Shown: piece after piece, positions 1 to 12,682 of the stretch
How the letters are laid out: each line of letters opens with the position of its first letter
How positions within the stretch are numbered: the first letter of the stretch is position 1
Assembly (NCBI GenBank): GCA_964247055.1
Contig: OZ176052.1
Location: 5,146,001 to 5,210,000 of the forward strand
Length of the DNA stretch: 64,000 bases
Reading direction: 5' to 3'
Origin: Paragordius varius
Lineage: Eukaryota; Nematomorpha
Program-made: the position numbers and the translations under genes
Notes under the pieces: model-generated
The model's database searches: none
Told to the model about the DNA's origin: nothing
Seen by the model: only the letters and a program-made list of their open reading frames with translations

Positions 1-228
1 GATTAGGCGGTTGTTTTTATCAATAACATTTTTTATATAAATCATAGCTGAATTTTCGATACATCATTATTTTACCATGACCGCATTATTAAACAACAAA
101 TTACCTTATAAGGGTATCTACCCTAAAGCAGTTTTAAATTTCAATATCTTTGAAAGTGTCCATGATATTGGTGTTTAAATTAAAAAATAATATATTACCC
201 TACAAATAAAATTCTTTTTTTACCATAG
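1..228 (+). other. Probable TAF1 intron, cut by the window edge
   Basis: No recognisable TAF1 sequence lies before the acceptor at 227-228. A short open stretch (about 49-178) does not resemble the end of bromodomain 1 and its phase does not fit the next exon. Confidence 0.4.
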
Positions 229-3076
229 ATTAGCGGAAAAAGATGAGGGCTTCATGAAACTTGAAAAATCTATTAACCCGTTGCTGGACGAAGATGACCA
301 GGTTGCGCTTTCATTCATTTTTGAAAGCATTGTACGGGATCGCCTCTTGTCAATGAATCAATTCCGTGTTTTTCACAGTCCAGTTAATCCCAAATTATTA
401 CCCGATTATCATATCAAGGTTAAACGACCTATCGATTTGGAGACAATTGCTAATCGTACCAAAAAACATTATTATTCAAACAGGAACACTTTCCTTGCCG
501 ATATAAGACGCATTGCAAGTGAGAATATATCGATACATATAATACGATAATTTTTTGACATGTAGCGTACATTTTATAACCCTTTTTTATTTACAACACA
601 TAATATAACAAATAGCAAACAGTGAAATTTATAATGGTCCTCAAAGTCCATTTACCGAGTTGGCGTGGAAAATTTATAAAATAGCGGAGGAAGAGATTGC
701 CCTTCAAGATGAACAAATTTCTGAGCTTGAGCGATCCTTGTTACTAATAACTGATTATGGGAGCAATACAATGGCCCTTGATACGGCTTCTGGTTTTGAT
801 GATGTCTCATCGATTCCATCGCTGACAAATAGTACAAACACTTTTGATGATTTTACACAAAACATATCAGCCGATGAAGATGAAACAATCATAGGCTCAT
901 CTCTTAACGAAAATGCTAGGGAACACATCCCTGAACTCTTGCTCGCTAGTGAAACAGAGGAACCAATCATAATGGATGATAGTGAGAGTCGCATGAGTTA
1001 CGGTATGGAATCTGAAACGAATTTTGACATTACTGCTACGTCTTGCGTAATGGATTCATCACAACCAGCCATAGCCAATGAATTTTCTAATCCTCCTCTC
1101 CCCTTACCCATTGCAGATCAATATGATACAATGATGTATAATCACGAGGAAACGGATGAGTTAACACGTCATATTCTGCCTCAAGAAACTCAAACAACAA
1201 TGTTTGAGGAGACAAATGGTAAATTTGGATTTGTTTTCTTAACAAATAAATTTAGCTTTTTAATGATTTACAATAACAAACTATTTTAAACCGGGTTGTT
1301 TGCATAATTAATAGAGCCTCCCCCATTTTCATAATGGGCTTTTTAAAATAGACAGTTTCCATAAAGTAATTTCTCATTCAGATTATGTTCATTCTGATTC
1401 TTATACATCATAATTTTTAAGTTGTCAAAAAATTTATTTATCTTTACCTTTATATAAATAATAATATATTTTTATACAAAAAACTGAGTTAATCAAAATT
1501 TCAATTTTATTTTTTTCACAAAAAACGATTAAGATGCGGATATTTATAATGGTGGTTATAGTAGGGGGCGGGAGGACACCTATGTAAAATGTAAATAATT
1601 TAAATAGATGGCATAATGGATCCGAATGAAGGTGAACATGATATAAAACAAAACGAAGATTCTTTGGCTATTCAGGATTTGCCTTCAACATCCTCCTCTG
1701 CATACATGTTGGCTTCTTACACCGATCAAACTGATCATGTAATTTCACCACAAGAAAATTTTGAACACATAATACAGGATACTTATAAATTTCCAGCGAA
1801 TGTCCAATCAGCTGATCAAGAAGCAAATGATGAGGAGGAGGACCCCTACATTCAATATTCTGGTATAAATTTTTTTGTTAAGTTATTAATGTCTGTGACA
1901 CATCAAGAAACCAGTTTTATTAAATTTAAGCCCTAATATATATATAAATGTTTTATAGATGATCCGAATATCGATCAGAATGCGAATAATTACAATTACT
2001 TGCGTGATCCACTATCTATACAATCCAAGTCTAACGCAGCATTTATATCACGTCCGACATCCCTTGAAGATACTCATGATTTCTCGCAGCAAGAATATAA
2101 TTTCACAGATAGGTACACTGTAAAATATATATTAAATCAAATTAATTGTCCTTAATACATGTATTAAAGAAAATACATGTATTCTAAAATTATTTTTTTA
2201 TTTATTTTTGAATAAGCCATTATTTAAGTACTATATTATTAAAAAAACTATCAAGACACTAAAACATCACTTTTGCATTTAGTAATAATATAAGAATATG
2301 ATAATGGCTATAATAATTTCTTCTTAAAATAAAATATGTAAAGATATCTTTAAAAAACGTTTCAAATCAAATTTTTTATATTAACGTCCATATAACCATA
2401 TCCACGAATCCGTTGACAGTAATATAACTCTCCAATCATTTGTATATATATTTTTTTGTGTTGAAATTCATAAATAAACATGGGTATAAAAATCAATTTC
2501 TTTTCTTTTATCAATTCAAAAATGGCACAGGCAAAACTTTCTTTTTAACTTTAATTAGGGGTAATATATTTTTGACTCTTAATTATTTTTATGCAAAGGT
2601 GATTTTTAATTCCTCTTTCAATATAAGATCGGTTTCGGTATTTTTTACGAGTTCAAAAGGTTAATGCAATAGGAACCTAATAATCTATGCCTTTAATACA
2701 AGTTTTATTTAAAATTAATCAAAAATTAACAGATTTTAATAATTACATAATTAGGAATTTACCAGAAGACGTTCCCTACGATTCTCAGTATCCAGATTAT
2801 CAAAGCAACAATCTATTTGGGCAAAACAAGTTTGATTTCGCTGCTGAGGAAGTTGTTGATAAAGTATATTTTACCAATTTTATATACACACTTCCAGTAT
2901 ACTATATTAGCATATTGGTCTTCCAGCTTTGTTACGCTATCATAATTCAAATAATTATATTTTTTAAAATTTAGCCGTCTCATATTGCTTACGCCGATTT
3001 AGAAGATGATTTGGATTTATCGGATGATGAAAATAATTTACCGCGTAATAAACGCGACAGTTTTGATGACCAATAA
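229..3076 (+). CDS. TAF1: TAF1 (TFIID subunit 1), 3' part: second bromodomain and acidic C-terminal tail
   Basis: TAF1 is the largest TFIID subunit and acts in the nucleus in RNA polymerase II initiation; its tandem bromodomains bind acetyl-lysine. Exons I support: 229-518, 616-1218, 1608-1862, 1959-2112, 2755-2863, 2975-3076, all GT-AG with matching phases, giving 503 residues and a TAA stop. The first exon enters in phase and carries the family linker INPLLDEDDQVALSF, which in human TAF1 joins bromodomain 1 to bromodomain 2. The helix-C motif NSEIYNG begins the second exon and keeps the acetyl-lysine-binding Asn. The tail is rich in D, E, S and N, ending in runs such as DLEDDLDLSDDE, as in other TAF1 proteins. 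The kinase/HAT region, bromodomain 1 and the start lie upstream of the window. Introns are 97, 389, 96, 642 and 111 nt. Confidence 0.88.
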
Positions 3077-3339
3077 TTCAATATATATACATTAATTAAT
3101 TTATAATATATTTGCTTAATAAATTAGTAGAAAAATTATAATCGCGAAATCAATGGTTTTAGGAATTGTATTAATAAAAGGGAAATTATTAATGGATTCA
3201 GCATTTTATTGTAATTTGCTTTAATGTTGAATATGTAAATTATTAGGAAAGAATATGGGATATTTTTTGGCCTAAGTATTTTTAATTTGTAATAAAAATA
3301 TAATAGTAAAAGTATGGTCAAAAATTATTTTCAAGGCGT

Positions 3340-3399
3340 AAGATATTTAAATTTCGAATCGCTCTGGAATATAAAACAATACCAAAGGGTAATGGAGTG
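3340..3399. repeat. Terminal fragment of TTAA-type element family II
   Basis: The segment ends in GGAGTG followed by TTAA at 3400-3403, and carries GAATCGCTCTGGAATATAA, which matches the right end of the longer copy at 55984-58152. Only this end is recognisable here. Confidence 0.5.
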
Positions 3400-3403
3400 T
3401 TAA

Positions 3404-3496
3404 ATTTTCAAACAATTAATTTTTTCGACAATCAACTATATTTTTTAAGTTTCATATAATTATCAGTCAAAATATGATACCCAATAATATTTTAAT
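3404..3496. repeat. Left edge of the AT-rich tandem array
   Basis: It contains the same words as the main array at 7009-8953 (CGACAATCAACTATATTTT, TCAAAATATGATACCCAATA). The LINE that follows therefore appears to have inserted into the array rather than beside it. Confidence 0.6.
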
Positions 3497-6400
3497 TCAT
3501 TATTTTCATATACGGTATGATTAAGGCGATTGTTTTACAATTTGCATGCCTTTGCAAATCAAGAGACTATTTCGGTGTCCCTGACCTATGGAATTGCCTT
3601 TCTGGGCTTACGGAGTTCCATCTCCGCTTACATATATTACAAATTGGTTGTTTCTTGCAACTGGTTATAGCGCCAGATAAACCCGCTTTATCATCTGTGT
3701 GAATGCAGGTATTGTGGTATTTTATAGGAAAAAATAATGGTAGTTTATTTTTTCCACCACACCCCACACAGATGATTTCTTTCCTTTGCCGCTCCCGTTG
3801 GTATTAACCAGGGTGCACCACGCGGAGGTGGGAGTCGGACTTGACAACACTTTTAAACAATGATATATATTTTAAAAATGATAATATTAATCTTACAAAT
3901 AATTTTATTAATGATATTGATATATGTGATAAACTTAATTTTGATAATAATATTAATTTACATGATAACAATATTAATGCTCTCCTAAAAAACCACAAAC
4001 ATCAAAAAACACCCAACAATATGGTAAAACCACTTAAGATCGGCACTTGGAATATCTCGACGCTAGTCGGTAGATCAAACTTAGTTATCGACCAAATAAA
4101 AGAGAAAAACATTGACATCTGTTGCCTCCAGGAAACAAGATATAAATCTGAGGGAAAGCTGAATATAGATAACTATACAATTTTCTACAAAGGTCAAATG
4201 AAAGGCCAACATGGATTGGCTATAGCTATTAAAAATGAATATTGTGATAATATAATAGAAGTAAACAGACACAACGAAAGAATTATCCAAATACGTATCG
4301 GCTTTAAAAAACAAATTCTTAACATACTTTCCATCTATGCTCCCCAGTCTGGATTAAGCGAAGCAACTAAACAAGCCTTTTGGAACCAACTATACGACAT
4401 TTCCCATGCAATACCTCCAAATGACAAAATTTTTATAGGTGGAGATTTCAATTCCCACGTTGGCACTAATGGTGAAGACTATATGAGAATACATGGAGGA
4501 AACGCTTTTGGCAGCCGTAACAAAGAAGGTGATACATTATTAGAATACTGCGCATCTCTTAGACTTACTATCTGCAATACCCTCTTCACGAAACCAGCAA
4601 AGAAATTAATAACTTATACAAGTGGTAATCAAAATTCTATGGTAGACTACATTTTAACACCCATTCAAGATAGAAAATTCATTAAAGACTCTAAAACATA
4701 CCTTACTGACACGCAACATAAATTAATTGTAGCTATAATAACAATAAACAAATCCTATTACCATAGTAACCAGAAACCTAAAATAAACTTAGAAAAATTA
4801 CACCTTCCTGATCTTAAACTTTAACTCTCAGAAACTGTCAATGCATCGCTTAGCCTCAACCACAAAACATCTGAACAAGCTTGGGATAATTTTAAAAACA
4901 GCATCATCCCAAATGTGCTTAATTGCTGTGGCAGAAAGAAAATATACAGGAAAAAACAACAATCAAATTTGTGGTGGTCAGAATCCATAAAACCTTTAAT
5001 TAAAATTAAACGCAATAACTATAAAAGATGGAAACAAACAATAGATAAAAGAGACTTGGAATCATATATCAAATCAAATAAAAATTTACAACAAGCCATC
5101 AATATTTCAGCCAACAAAAAAGCTTTGGATTTAGCTCAAAAATTAGAACAAGACATGAAAAATCTTAAGATTTTTCGAACAATAAATTCAGTTAACAATA
5201 ATAAAAAGGACATTAAACAAATTTTTTATATTAAAGATAAAGATCAACAACTAGTAACTGAGTGGAGTGACATAAGCAATGTCTGGACAACGTATTACAA
5301 AGAACAATTTGCACAAAAACATGATTTTGAAACAATAAACCAACCACCAGCAATTGGTCCTCGACCACTGATAACAACAGACGATGTAAGAGAAACCTTG
5401 GCCAAGATGAAAAATAACAAAGCTAGAGGTCCATCTGAACTCAGCTGTGACATGATCAAAGCTTTACCACAATGCATTATACATTTAACTAACATATTCA
5501 ATCTAATCTTATCAACAAATCGCATCCCTAATGATTGGTCAAAAAGCACCATCATACCCATTTATAAAAACAAAGGAGACATACTCGTTTGCTCCTCCTA
5601 CAGACCACTAAAGTTATTGGAACACCCGTTAAAAATTTTTGAATCCATTATTGAATCAAAACTAAGATCAATCGTTAGTATACAGGAATCACAATATGCC
5701 TATAAACCAAACAGTAGCACAATTGATGCAATCTTCATTTTGAGAAGATTGCAAGAGAACTATTTAGCGAAAAATAAAAAACTATATCATGTTTTTATTG
5801 ATTTACAAAGGGCCTTTGATTGTATCCCCAGGAAGTTGATCACATCCACACTACGAGCCAATAATGTAGATGATTGGATAATTAAATCAATAGAAATGAT
5901 ATACTACAAAACAACAAACTGCGTCAGATTAACACTAGGTAACACAGCTTTTGTTCCAAACGAATCTGGTCTTCATCAAGGCTCCATCCTAAGCCCTCTA
6001 CTCTTCATTTTAATAATGGATTACCTAACAAAAGATATAAAACAAGGCCCACCATGGGAACTTATCTATGCGGACGACATTGTCGTCACCGCAACATCAA
6101 TGGAAGCATTAAATCAAAAGTACAACACATGGAAATCACACTTAGAAAAGGGTGGAATGAATATAAATATAAGCAAAACAAAGGTAATGATAACGGGTGA
6201 AACTGTATATGAACGACCTAAGTTTCCATGTGGAGTATGTGATTTAGATGTTAAACTCAATTCAATCCTATGTACATCATGCAATAAGTGGGTACACAAA
6301 AAGTGCTCGCTTATAAAAGGGAAACTAATCAATAATGACAAATTTATATGTGAATCATGTAAAAATAAAACAATAAATCACTCATCCACTTCCCTAAATT

Positions 6401-7008
6401 ACGTTTATATGGCAGACACCAAAATCGAATTGGTGAATAATTTCAAATACTTGGGTGATGTCATACATTGCCTAGGTGGAATAAACCAATCAGTTAAATA
6501 TAGATCCCAACAGGCCTGGGTAAAATATCATCAACTTAAATTTGTCCTCAAAAATAAATACATATCAGCAAAAAACAAAGGTTTGATTAACAAAGCCGGC
6601 ATACGTCCCATACTCCTGTATGGTTGCGAAACGTGGCCGATGACAGATTCAATCGAGAAAAAACTAATGAACTTAGAAAAACGGATATTAAACTTATTCC
6701 AACTCAATAAGTCAAATTCAAATTTACATCAACTCTACCAAATTGAACCTTTAAATGTCATGCTCAGAAAAAATAGGCTCAGATATTTCGGACACATCAA
6801 ACGTGCTCCAGAACAATGGACAAATAAAATTTTATCCCTACATCCCGAAGGTAACAATCGCAGGGGCAGACCAACATTCAACTGGGAAAAAACAATAAAT
6901 AATGATTTAAGTGTTGCCAACATTGATGATAACGCCTGGCAGGATCGCAAATATTACAGACAGCTTCTATACGGATACAATGGCTAGCCATTACACAAAG
7001 ACGATACG
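3497..7008 (+). mobile_element. Near full-length non-LTR retrotransposon (LINE), endonuclease + RT + zinc finger
   Basis: One element of about 3.5 kb: a 5' UTR of about 520 nt, one long frame, and a very short 3' UTR of about 20 nt. AATAATATTTTAAT occurs at 3483-3496 and again at 7009-7022 and is a plausible 14-bp target duplication, although it is also a word of the host array and so is weak as proof. The 5' UTR holds a 12-nt inverted pair (ATCATCTGTGTG near 3683 and its complement near 3767) able to form a stem. The protein pattern (APE-type endonuclease, RT, then a PHD-like CGVC...CTSC...HKKC finger) is that of LINEs common in cnidarians and other invertebrates. I cannot fix the clade by eye; CR1/L2/Rex1-Daphne-like groups are candidates. 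Confidence 0.85.
4021..6987 (+). CDS. LINE polyprotein: APE endonuclease, reverse transcriptase, zinc finger (one in-frame stop)
   Basis: The frame is open from 3841 but its first ATG is 4021, directly before the endonuclease motif KIGTWNISTL. Endonuclease landmarks: CCLQETRY, SIYAPQSG, GGDFNSHVG, VDYIL. The RT follows with IIPIYKNKGD, FIDLQRAFD, HQGSILSPLLF and the catalytic IYADDIVV near 6067. After the RT comes a C4HC3-like finger (CGVCDLD, CTSCNKWVHKKC, CESCK; about 6231-6362), then the terminal region with KYLGDVIH, LLYGCETWP and FGHIKRA. A TAA at 4822-4824 interrupts the frame between endonuclease and RT. Everything before and after is in the same frame with no other stop, so this copy is young or recently inactivated. 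Nominal length without that stop is 988 residues from 4021. Confidence 0.85.
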
Positions 7009-8953
7009 AATAATATTTTAATATTTCCAATCATATATTTACAAAACTTAATCATATATTTCCAACAATCAAAATATGTTATATAATTTTCGACAAACAA
7101 ATATATTTCAACACTTAAATAATTTTGTTACAATATGAATAGGCCCAATAATATAGTGTTTCAAATAATCATATATTTCCATCAATAAAATATGATATCC
7201 AATAATATTTTAATGTTTCCAATATTCAACTAAATATTTCCAACAAACAAACAATTTTTCCTACAATCAAATATATTATTTCCAACAATCAAATAATATT
7301 TTCATCAACAAAATATGCTACGCAATAATATTTTAGTGTTTCCAACAAACATATATTTCCAATAATCAAATAATTTTTAAACAATCAAAATATAATAACG
7401 AACATACTTTTAATGTTTCCAACAATCATTTTTGACAATCTAAAAATATTACAAAAATTTTTAGTGTTTGCTACAATCAACCATATATTTCCGATTCAGA
7501 ATAATTTTTCAACAATCTGCAAAACCCAAATAATATCTTGACGTTTCCAACAACCAAAAATTTTTTGCAACAAAAATATCTTACACAATAATATTTAAAT
7601 GTTTTCAACAATAAAATTTTTTAACCAAAATATATTACCCAATAATATTAATGTTTTTAACAATCAAATAATTTTCCCAACAATCAATAATACCGATAAT
7701 ATTTTAAGGTTATTACAATCAACCATATATATCCAACAAATAATTTTTGTAAAAATATGTTACCCAATAATATTTTTATGTTTCCAACAATCAACCGTAT
7801 TTGCAGTCAAAATATTCAATAATATTATAATATTTCATAAATATTTTTAACAAACAAATAAAATTTACAAAAATCAAAATATAACCCCGAGATATTTTAG
7901 TATTTCCACCAATTAACCATAAATTTTCCACCAAAAAACAAATATATTGTTCATCAATCAAAATATGTTACACAATATTTTATTGTTTCTAACAATCAAC
8001 CCTATATCAACTATTAATAATAATTTCAACGATCAAAATATATAACCCAATAATATTTTAATGTTTCCAACAATCGAACAATTTTATCAATATATGTTAC
8101 CCAATAAATATTTAACTTTTTAAACACCAAATAATTTTTCCAACAATCTTATATCTTTTTTTAACAATCAAAATATGTCCTACAAAAATGTTTTAGTATT
8201 TCCAACAATCAAATATATGTTTCGATTCAAATAAATTCAACAATCAAAATATATATTTCCAATCAACTATATATTTGCAACAATCAAAATTTACAATCTA
8301 AATATATTATCCAATAATATTTTGGTATTTCTAGCAATAAAATATGCCTACAGTTCAAATTCACCCTTGAACGATTCAAATTCAAAAATAAATTATGTGT
8401 TTTCAAATATAACTCATTATTAATATGAAATATATCTTTATGGAATAGTTAATTATTTTTTCAGTATTATTTTAATTTAAAAGAAATTTTATATTTTAAA
8501 AATATAGATAAATTTTAAAAAACATAATTAATTTGATGGTGAATTTGAATTGTTCGAGGGTGAATTTGAATTGTTCAAGGGTAAATTTGAATTGTTTAAG
8601 GGTAAATTTGAATTGTAAACGATAAAATTTATTCAACAATCAAAATGTTTTATTTAATACCAACAATCAACCATATATTTCCATCTAAATAATATTTTCA
8701 ACAATGTAATATTAACCAATAATATTTAAATGTTTACCATACAACTATTTATTTCCAAAATAATTTATTAACGATCAAAATATATGACCCAATAATATAA
8801 TAATGTTTTCAACAATTCCAATAATATTTGCTGTTTCTAACAAATCAACCACCATATATTTCCAACAATCAACTATTTTGATATTTCCAACATTTAACTA
8901 TATATTTCCAACTATTAAATAATAATTTTTTAAATCAAAATATACTACCCAAT
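7009..8953. repeat. AT-rich degenerate tandem array (minisatellite-like)
   Basis: About 1.9 kb of irregular repeats built from the words TTTCCAACAATCAA, CCATATATTTCC, ATCAAAATATGTTACCC and AATAATATTTTAATG. The period varies, roughly 50-90 bp, and copies are strongly diverged. The array starts before the LINE at 3497 and resumes after the RTE element at 12277, so it was originally one block. No coding potential is seen. Confidence 0.85.
8348..8625. repeat. MITE family III copy inside the tandem array
   Basis: The left end has ACAGTTCAAATTCACCCTTG. The right end has three to four tandem copies of a 21-nt unit of the type TTCGAGGGTGAATTTGAATTG, inverted relative to the left end. Related copies with clearer ends lie at 35245-35502 and 60516-60788. 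Confidence 0.65.
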
Positions 8954-11900
8954 ACTATTTTACAAAAAATTGATTTTTTATTCATGCATGAAACCATGTG
9001 ATTGAAAGCGGCAAATTCAAGGATAGTATTATTTTATTATATTCTATAAATATATTTAAAAAATATGTTTCCTTTTAGTAATTATTAATCTTTTTCTTTG
9101 TTTTGTAGAGTTTTTATTTTATTTGTATAAGTATGTAATTTAAAGAGTAACATAATTCTTAAGTCATCAAAAATCATTGTTATACATATCTCTTTTTTTT
9201 TCTCTACTCCTTGGTGCCTAATTATTTTATTTTTACTAGCCTAGCCATAATTTCTTTATATTTTTCTTTTATGATTGCCAGACAGAGTGAAATATTAATA
9301 TTTATAATTTATCCAAATTAACAACATTTATAGATTACTCTTTAATTTTAATTATTCTAGATATTTATTTTTTCTAAAGAGGGTAAGTGAGAGGGAAGGC
9401 AATGGCAAACCACCCTCGTTTATTACTGCCAAAAAATAGTTTTTCTATATGAATTTAACAAGACAAAGTTGGATGCTGGAATGTACGTTCCTTAACATCA
9501 ACTAAACAGGTGATAATTGAAAAGGAAAGGAAAGATTGAACTTAGATATACTGGGTCTAACGGAAACCAAGCAAAAAGGTAGCGCGAAAGTACAAAACGA
9601 AAATTATACATTGTTAAGATCGGGGAGAGATGACCAGAAATCTGAAGGCGTTGCAGTATTAATAAAAAACAAATTAAATAAAAGTCTCATTAGTTATACA
9701 CCATATACACCCAGAATCATGAGTATTAGGCTGAATGCCAAGCCACTTAAATTTACATACATAGTAGTCTATGCTCCTACGTCAAACGCTCCCAAAGAAG
9801 ACATAGAGGACTTTTATGCAACGTTGCAAATAGTTTTGGATGAAACGAAGAAAGGAGATATGATTATCATAGGAGGGGATTGGAACAGCAAAGTCGGTAG
9901 AGGTAGAGTAGATCAAATAGTTGGCCCATATGGATTGGGAGAACGAAACGAGGCCGGTGAAGCACTGATCAATTTTTGTCAAGAAAATGAAATGATGATA
10001 ACCAACACATGGTTTCCACAACACAATAGGAGGTTGTACACATGGACCTCTCCATGTGGTAAATTTAAAAACCAAATTGATTACATAATATGTCCTCAAA
10101 AATGGAAAAGCTCTATAATCGATACCAAAACAAGCAAAAGCAGCGATTGCTCTAGCGATCATGAGCTTCTAGTAGCCAAAATCAAACTTAAAATAATTAA
10201 AAATAAGGTTAAGCAGATATACAGATATGACACTCGGAACATTCCAAATAGTTTTAGAACAGAAACAAAAGACAGATTAGAAAGTTTGGACAGTGAATGT
10301 AGCTCAGAACAATTATGGGGAACGATAAAAAATGTTGTTAATGAAGTGGCAAAAGAAAAAGTGCAGAGAGTAAAGAGGAAAGATAACAAATGGATATCAG
10401 AAAAGAGTTTAGAGATAGCAGAAAAGAGGAGAAAAGCTAAATTAAGAGGTGATAATAAAATGGTAAAATTATATAACAAAGAATTTCAACGACAAACAAG
10501 GAAGGATTATGAAGATTTCCTTAATAAACAATGTCTGGAAGTGGAATTAAATAACAAAAAAGGATTAATGCAACCAATGTTCCAGAAACTGAAGCAAATG
10601 ACTCATAAACCTTTTATATCATCCCAAAAGATTAAAAAAGAGAATGGCACCATATTGTGCAAACAAACAGAAGTACGAGAAAGATGGAAGGAATACACCC
10701 AAAAACTCTATCAGGCTCCTCAAACAAAGGTGTTGCAATTAAAAGAAGAAGAACGTGATCCAGATATATTAAGAGAGGAGGTTGAATTAGCCTTAAAACA
10801 AATTCCTAACAACAAAGCGACGGGATTAGACAATATCCCAATAAAGTTCATAAAAGCTATTCCCGTTGAAAAGTTACACCAGTTATGTCAAAAGGTGTGG
10901 GAAACATGTGAGTGGCCAAACGATTGGGCATCATCTGTATATCTCCCAATATATAAAAAAGGAAATGTACTCCAATGCGAGAATTATCGGAACATATCTC
11001 TTATTAGCCACGCTAGTAAGGTCTTACTAAAAGTAATACAAAACAGAATGCACAGTATCATACAGACAGAAATACCAGAAAATCAAGCCGGATTTATGAA
11101 GGGAAAAAGCACAAGAGACCATATCTCAAACATGAGAAGGATAATGGAAACATCAAAAGAGTTCCAGAAAGAATTATACATGTGTTTTATTGATTACAGA
11201 CAAGCATTCGATTCAATTAACTATGACTCCTTGTGGGAAACATTAAAGTTAGTAGGGGTATCGTCTCACTTAATAAGATTGATTAGCTCTCTGTATGTAA
11301 AACAAAGAGCGATTATTAGAACACCAGCGGGGGACACAGACGAAATACCAATCTTGAAAGGAGTCAGACAAGGGTGTTGCTTATCCCCTTATCTGTTTAA
11401 TATGTGCACAGAAATGATAATGAGGAAGTTGGATGGTAAAAATATTGGAGTAAGAATAGGAGGGAGAACAATCAATAATTTAAGGTTTGCAGACGATACC
11501 ACTCTTATAGCTGAAAGTGCAAATGATTTGAAGGAATTGATTGAAGAGATTCGAAAGGAAAGTTTGAGGTATGGTCTTAGGCTTAATCCTAACAAAACCA
11601 AAATATTATGTACAGGAAAAAAGCCTACAATTATAATAGAAGGAGTAGAAATAGAAATAGTTAAACAGTTAACGTTTTTGGGCGCAATAATTTCAGAGGA
11701 TGGGTCTTCAACTCCTAACATCAGAAAGAGAATAGGATTGGGTAGAGAAGCGATGACAAAATTAATAAAGATTTGGAAAAACAAAAGCGTAGGAGTTGAA
11801 ACCAAAAAAAGATTACTCTACTGTTTCGTTCTCCCGGTCACCACATATGGATGTGAGAGTTGGACTCTCAGAAAAAAGGACAAAGAAAGGCTCATGGCTT

Positions 11901-12276
11901 TTGAAAGGAGTTGCTGGCGTAGGATGCTAGGATACACCTGGAAGGATAAAATTAAGAATGAAAATCTAACTACAGAAATAAAACCTAAAACAAACATCAT
12001 GGAGATAATTCTAAAAAGAAAGTTAACATATTTTGGTCATGTCATGCGATCGAATTCTCTGGAGAAAGATACAATGTTTGGGAAGGTAGAAGGGCAAAGG
12101 AAACGAGGCCGACCACCGACGAGGTGGTTGGATATGATAAAATAAGAGACCAAAATGACACTGAAAGAGCTCAATATAGCGGTTAAAGATAGAAAAAAAT
12201 GGAAAGAAATAGTTAAAACTATATCCAAAAAGTCGTTTACGACTTAGGAAAAACCAACCAACCAACTATTTTACAA
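8954..12276 (+). mobile_element. RTE/BovB-like LINE with 12-bp target-site duplication
   Basis: ACTATTTTACAA stands at 8954-8965 and again at 12265-12276, flanking an element of 8966-12264 (3.3 kb) that splits the tandem array. The 5' region contains GGCAATGGCAAACCACC at 9398-9414, a motif remembered from BovB and other RTE elements. The 3' end is a short ACCA repeat (AACCAACCAACCAA), like the microsatellite tails of RTE elements. The protein features (YTWTSPCGKFKNQIDYI, SSDHELLVAKIKLK, FIDYRQAFDSIN, GVRQGCCLSPYLFN, FADDTTLIAES) are those of RTE-clade proteins. Confidence 0.9.
9471..12247 (+). pseudogene. RTE-type endonuclease/reverse transcriptase ORF, two lesions
   Basis: The longest open stretch is 9536-12145 (869 codons). 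The endonuclease begins upstream in another frame: 9471 onward reads GCWNVRSLTSTK then ERKD, and a single missing base near 9536 shifts it into the main frame. Near the 3' end TAA at 12143-12145 follows RWLDMIK. In the same frame the reading continues through KELNIAVKDRKKWKEIVK to a final TAG at 12245-12247, which is the expected RTE C-terminus. Domains in order: APE endonuclease (to about 10195), linker rich in K/E, RT with FADDTTLIAES near 11490, C-terminal YGCESWTL and FGHVMRS. With only about two breaks the copy is recent. Confidence 0.85.
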
Positions 12277-12530
12277 CAATCAACCATATATTTGCAACAA
12301 ATGAAAATATACCTAATAAAATTTTAATGTCTCCATTATCAACCATATATATCCAACAATCTCACAATCAAAATGTTACCAATGATATTTATATGTTTTC
12401 AACAATCAATCATATTTTCTACAATCAAATAATTTTAATTCAAAATATGTTTCCTAAAATTATTTAAATGTTTAAAACAATCAACCATTTGTTTTCAACA
12501 ATTAACAATATATTCTCCACATCATATGTT
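12277..12530. repeat. Right continuation of the AT-rich tandem array
   Basis: The array words (CAACAATCAACCATATATTT and relatives) resume immediately after the RTE target duplication and fade out by about 12530. Confidence 0.75.
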
Positions 12531-12682
12531 TTTTCACAATAGTAAAAAAATTTTTGAAGCGTATTTTATGGTATTGTGAAGCATGGACAAAACTAATGAA
12601 AGCCCTATAGAATAATATAAAGAAGTTTCTATGTAATTTGATGATGGTAAACAAATATATTCCTCAATAATTAGCTTCATTA

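Noticed and set aside
77-178. Open stretch starting ATG ACC GCA upstream of the first TAF1 exon
   Set aside because: No similarity to the end of bromodomain 1, and its possible donors do not give the phase needed by the exon at 229.
3841-4020. LINE protein start at 3841 (TTG)
   Set aside because: The preceding 60 codons are N/D/I-rich low complexity and the first ATG, 4021, stands directly before the endonuclease.
10159-12265. Several minus-strand frames of 60-138 codons
   Set aside because: Shadows of the RTE reverse transcriptase; no domain of their own.
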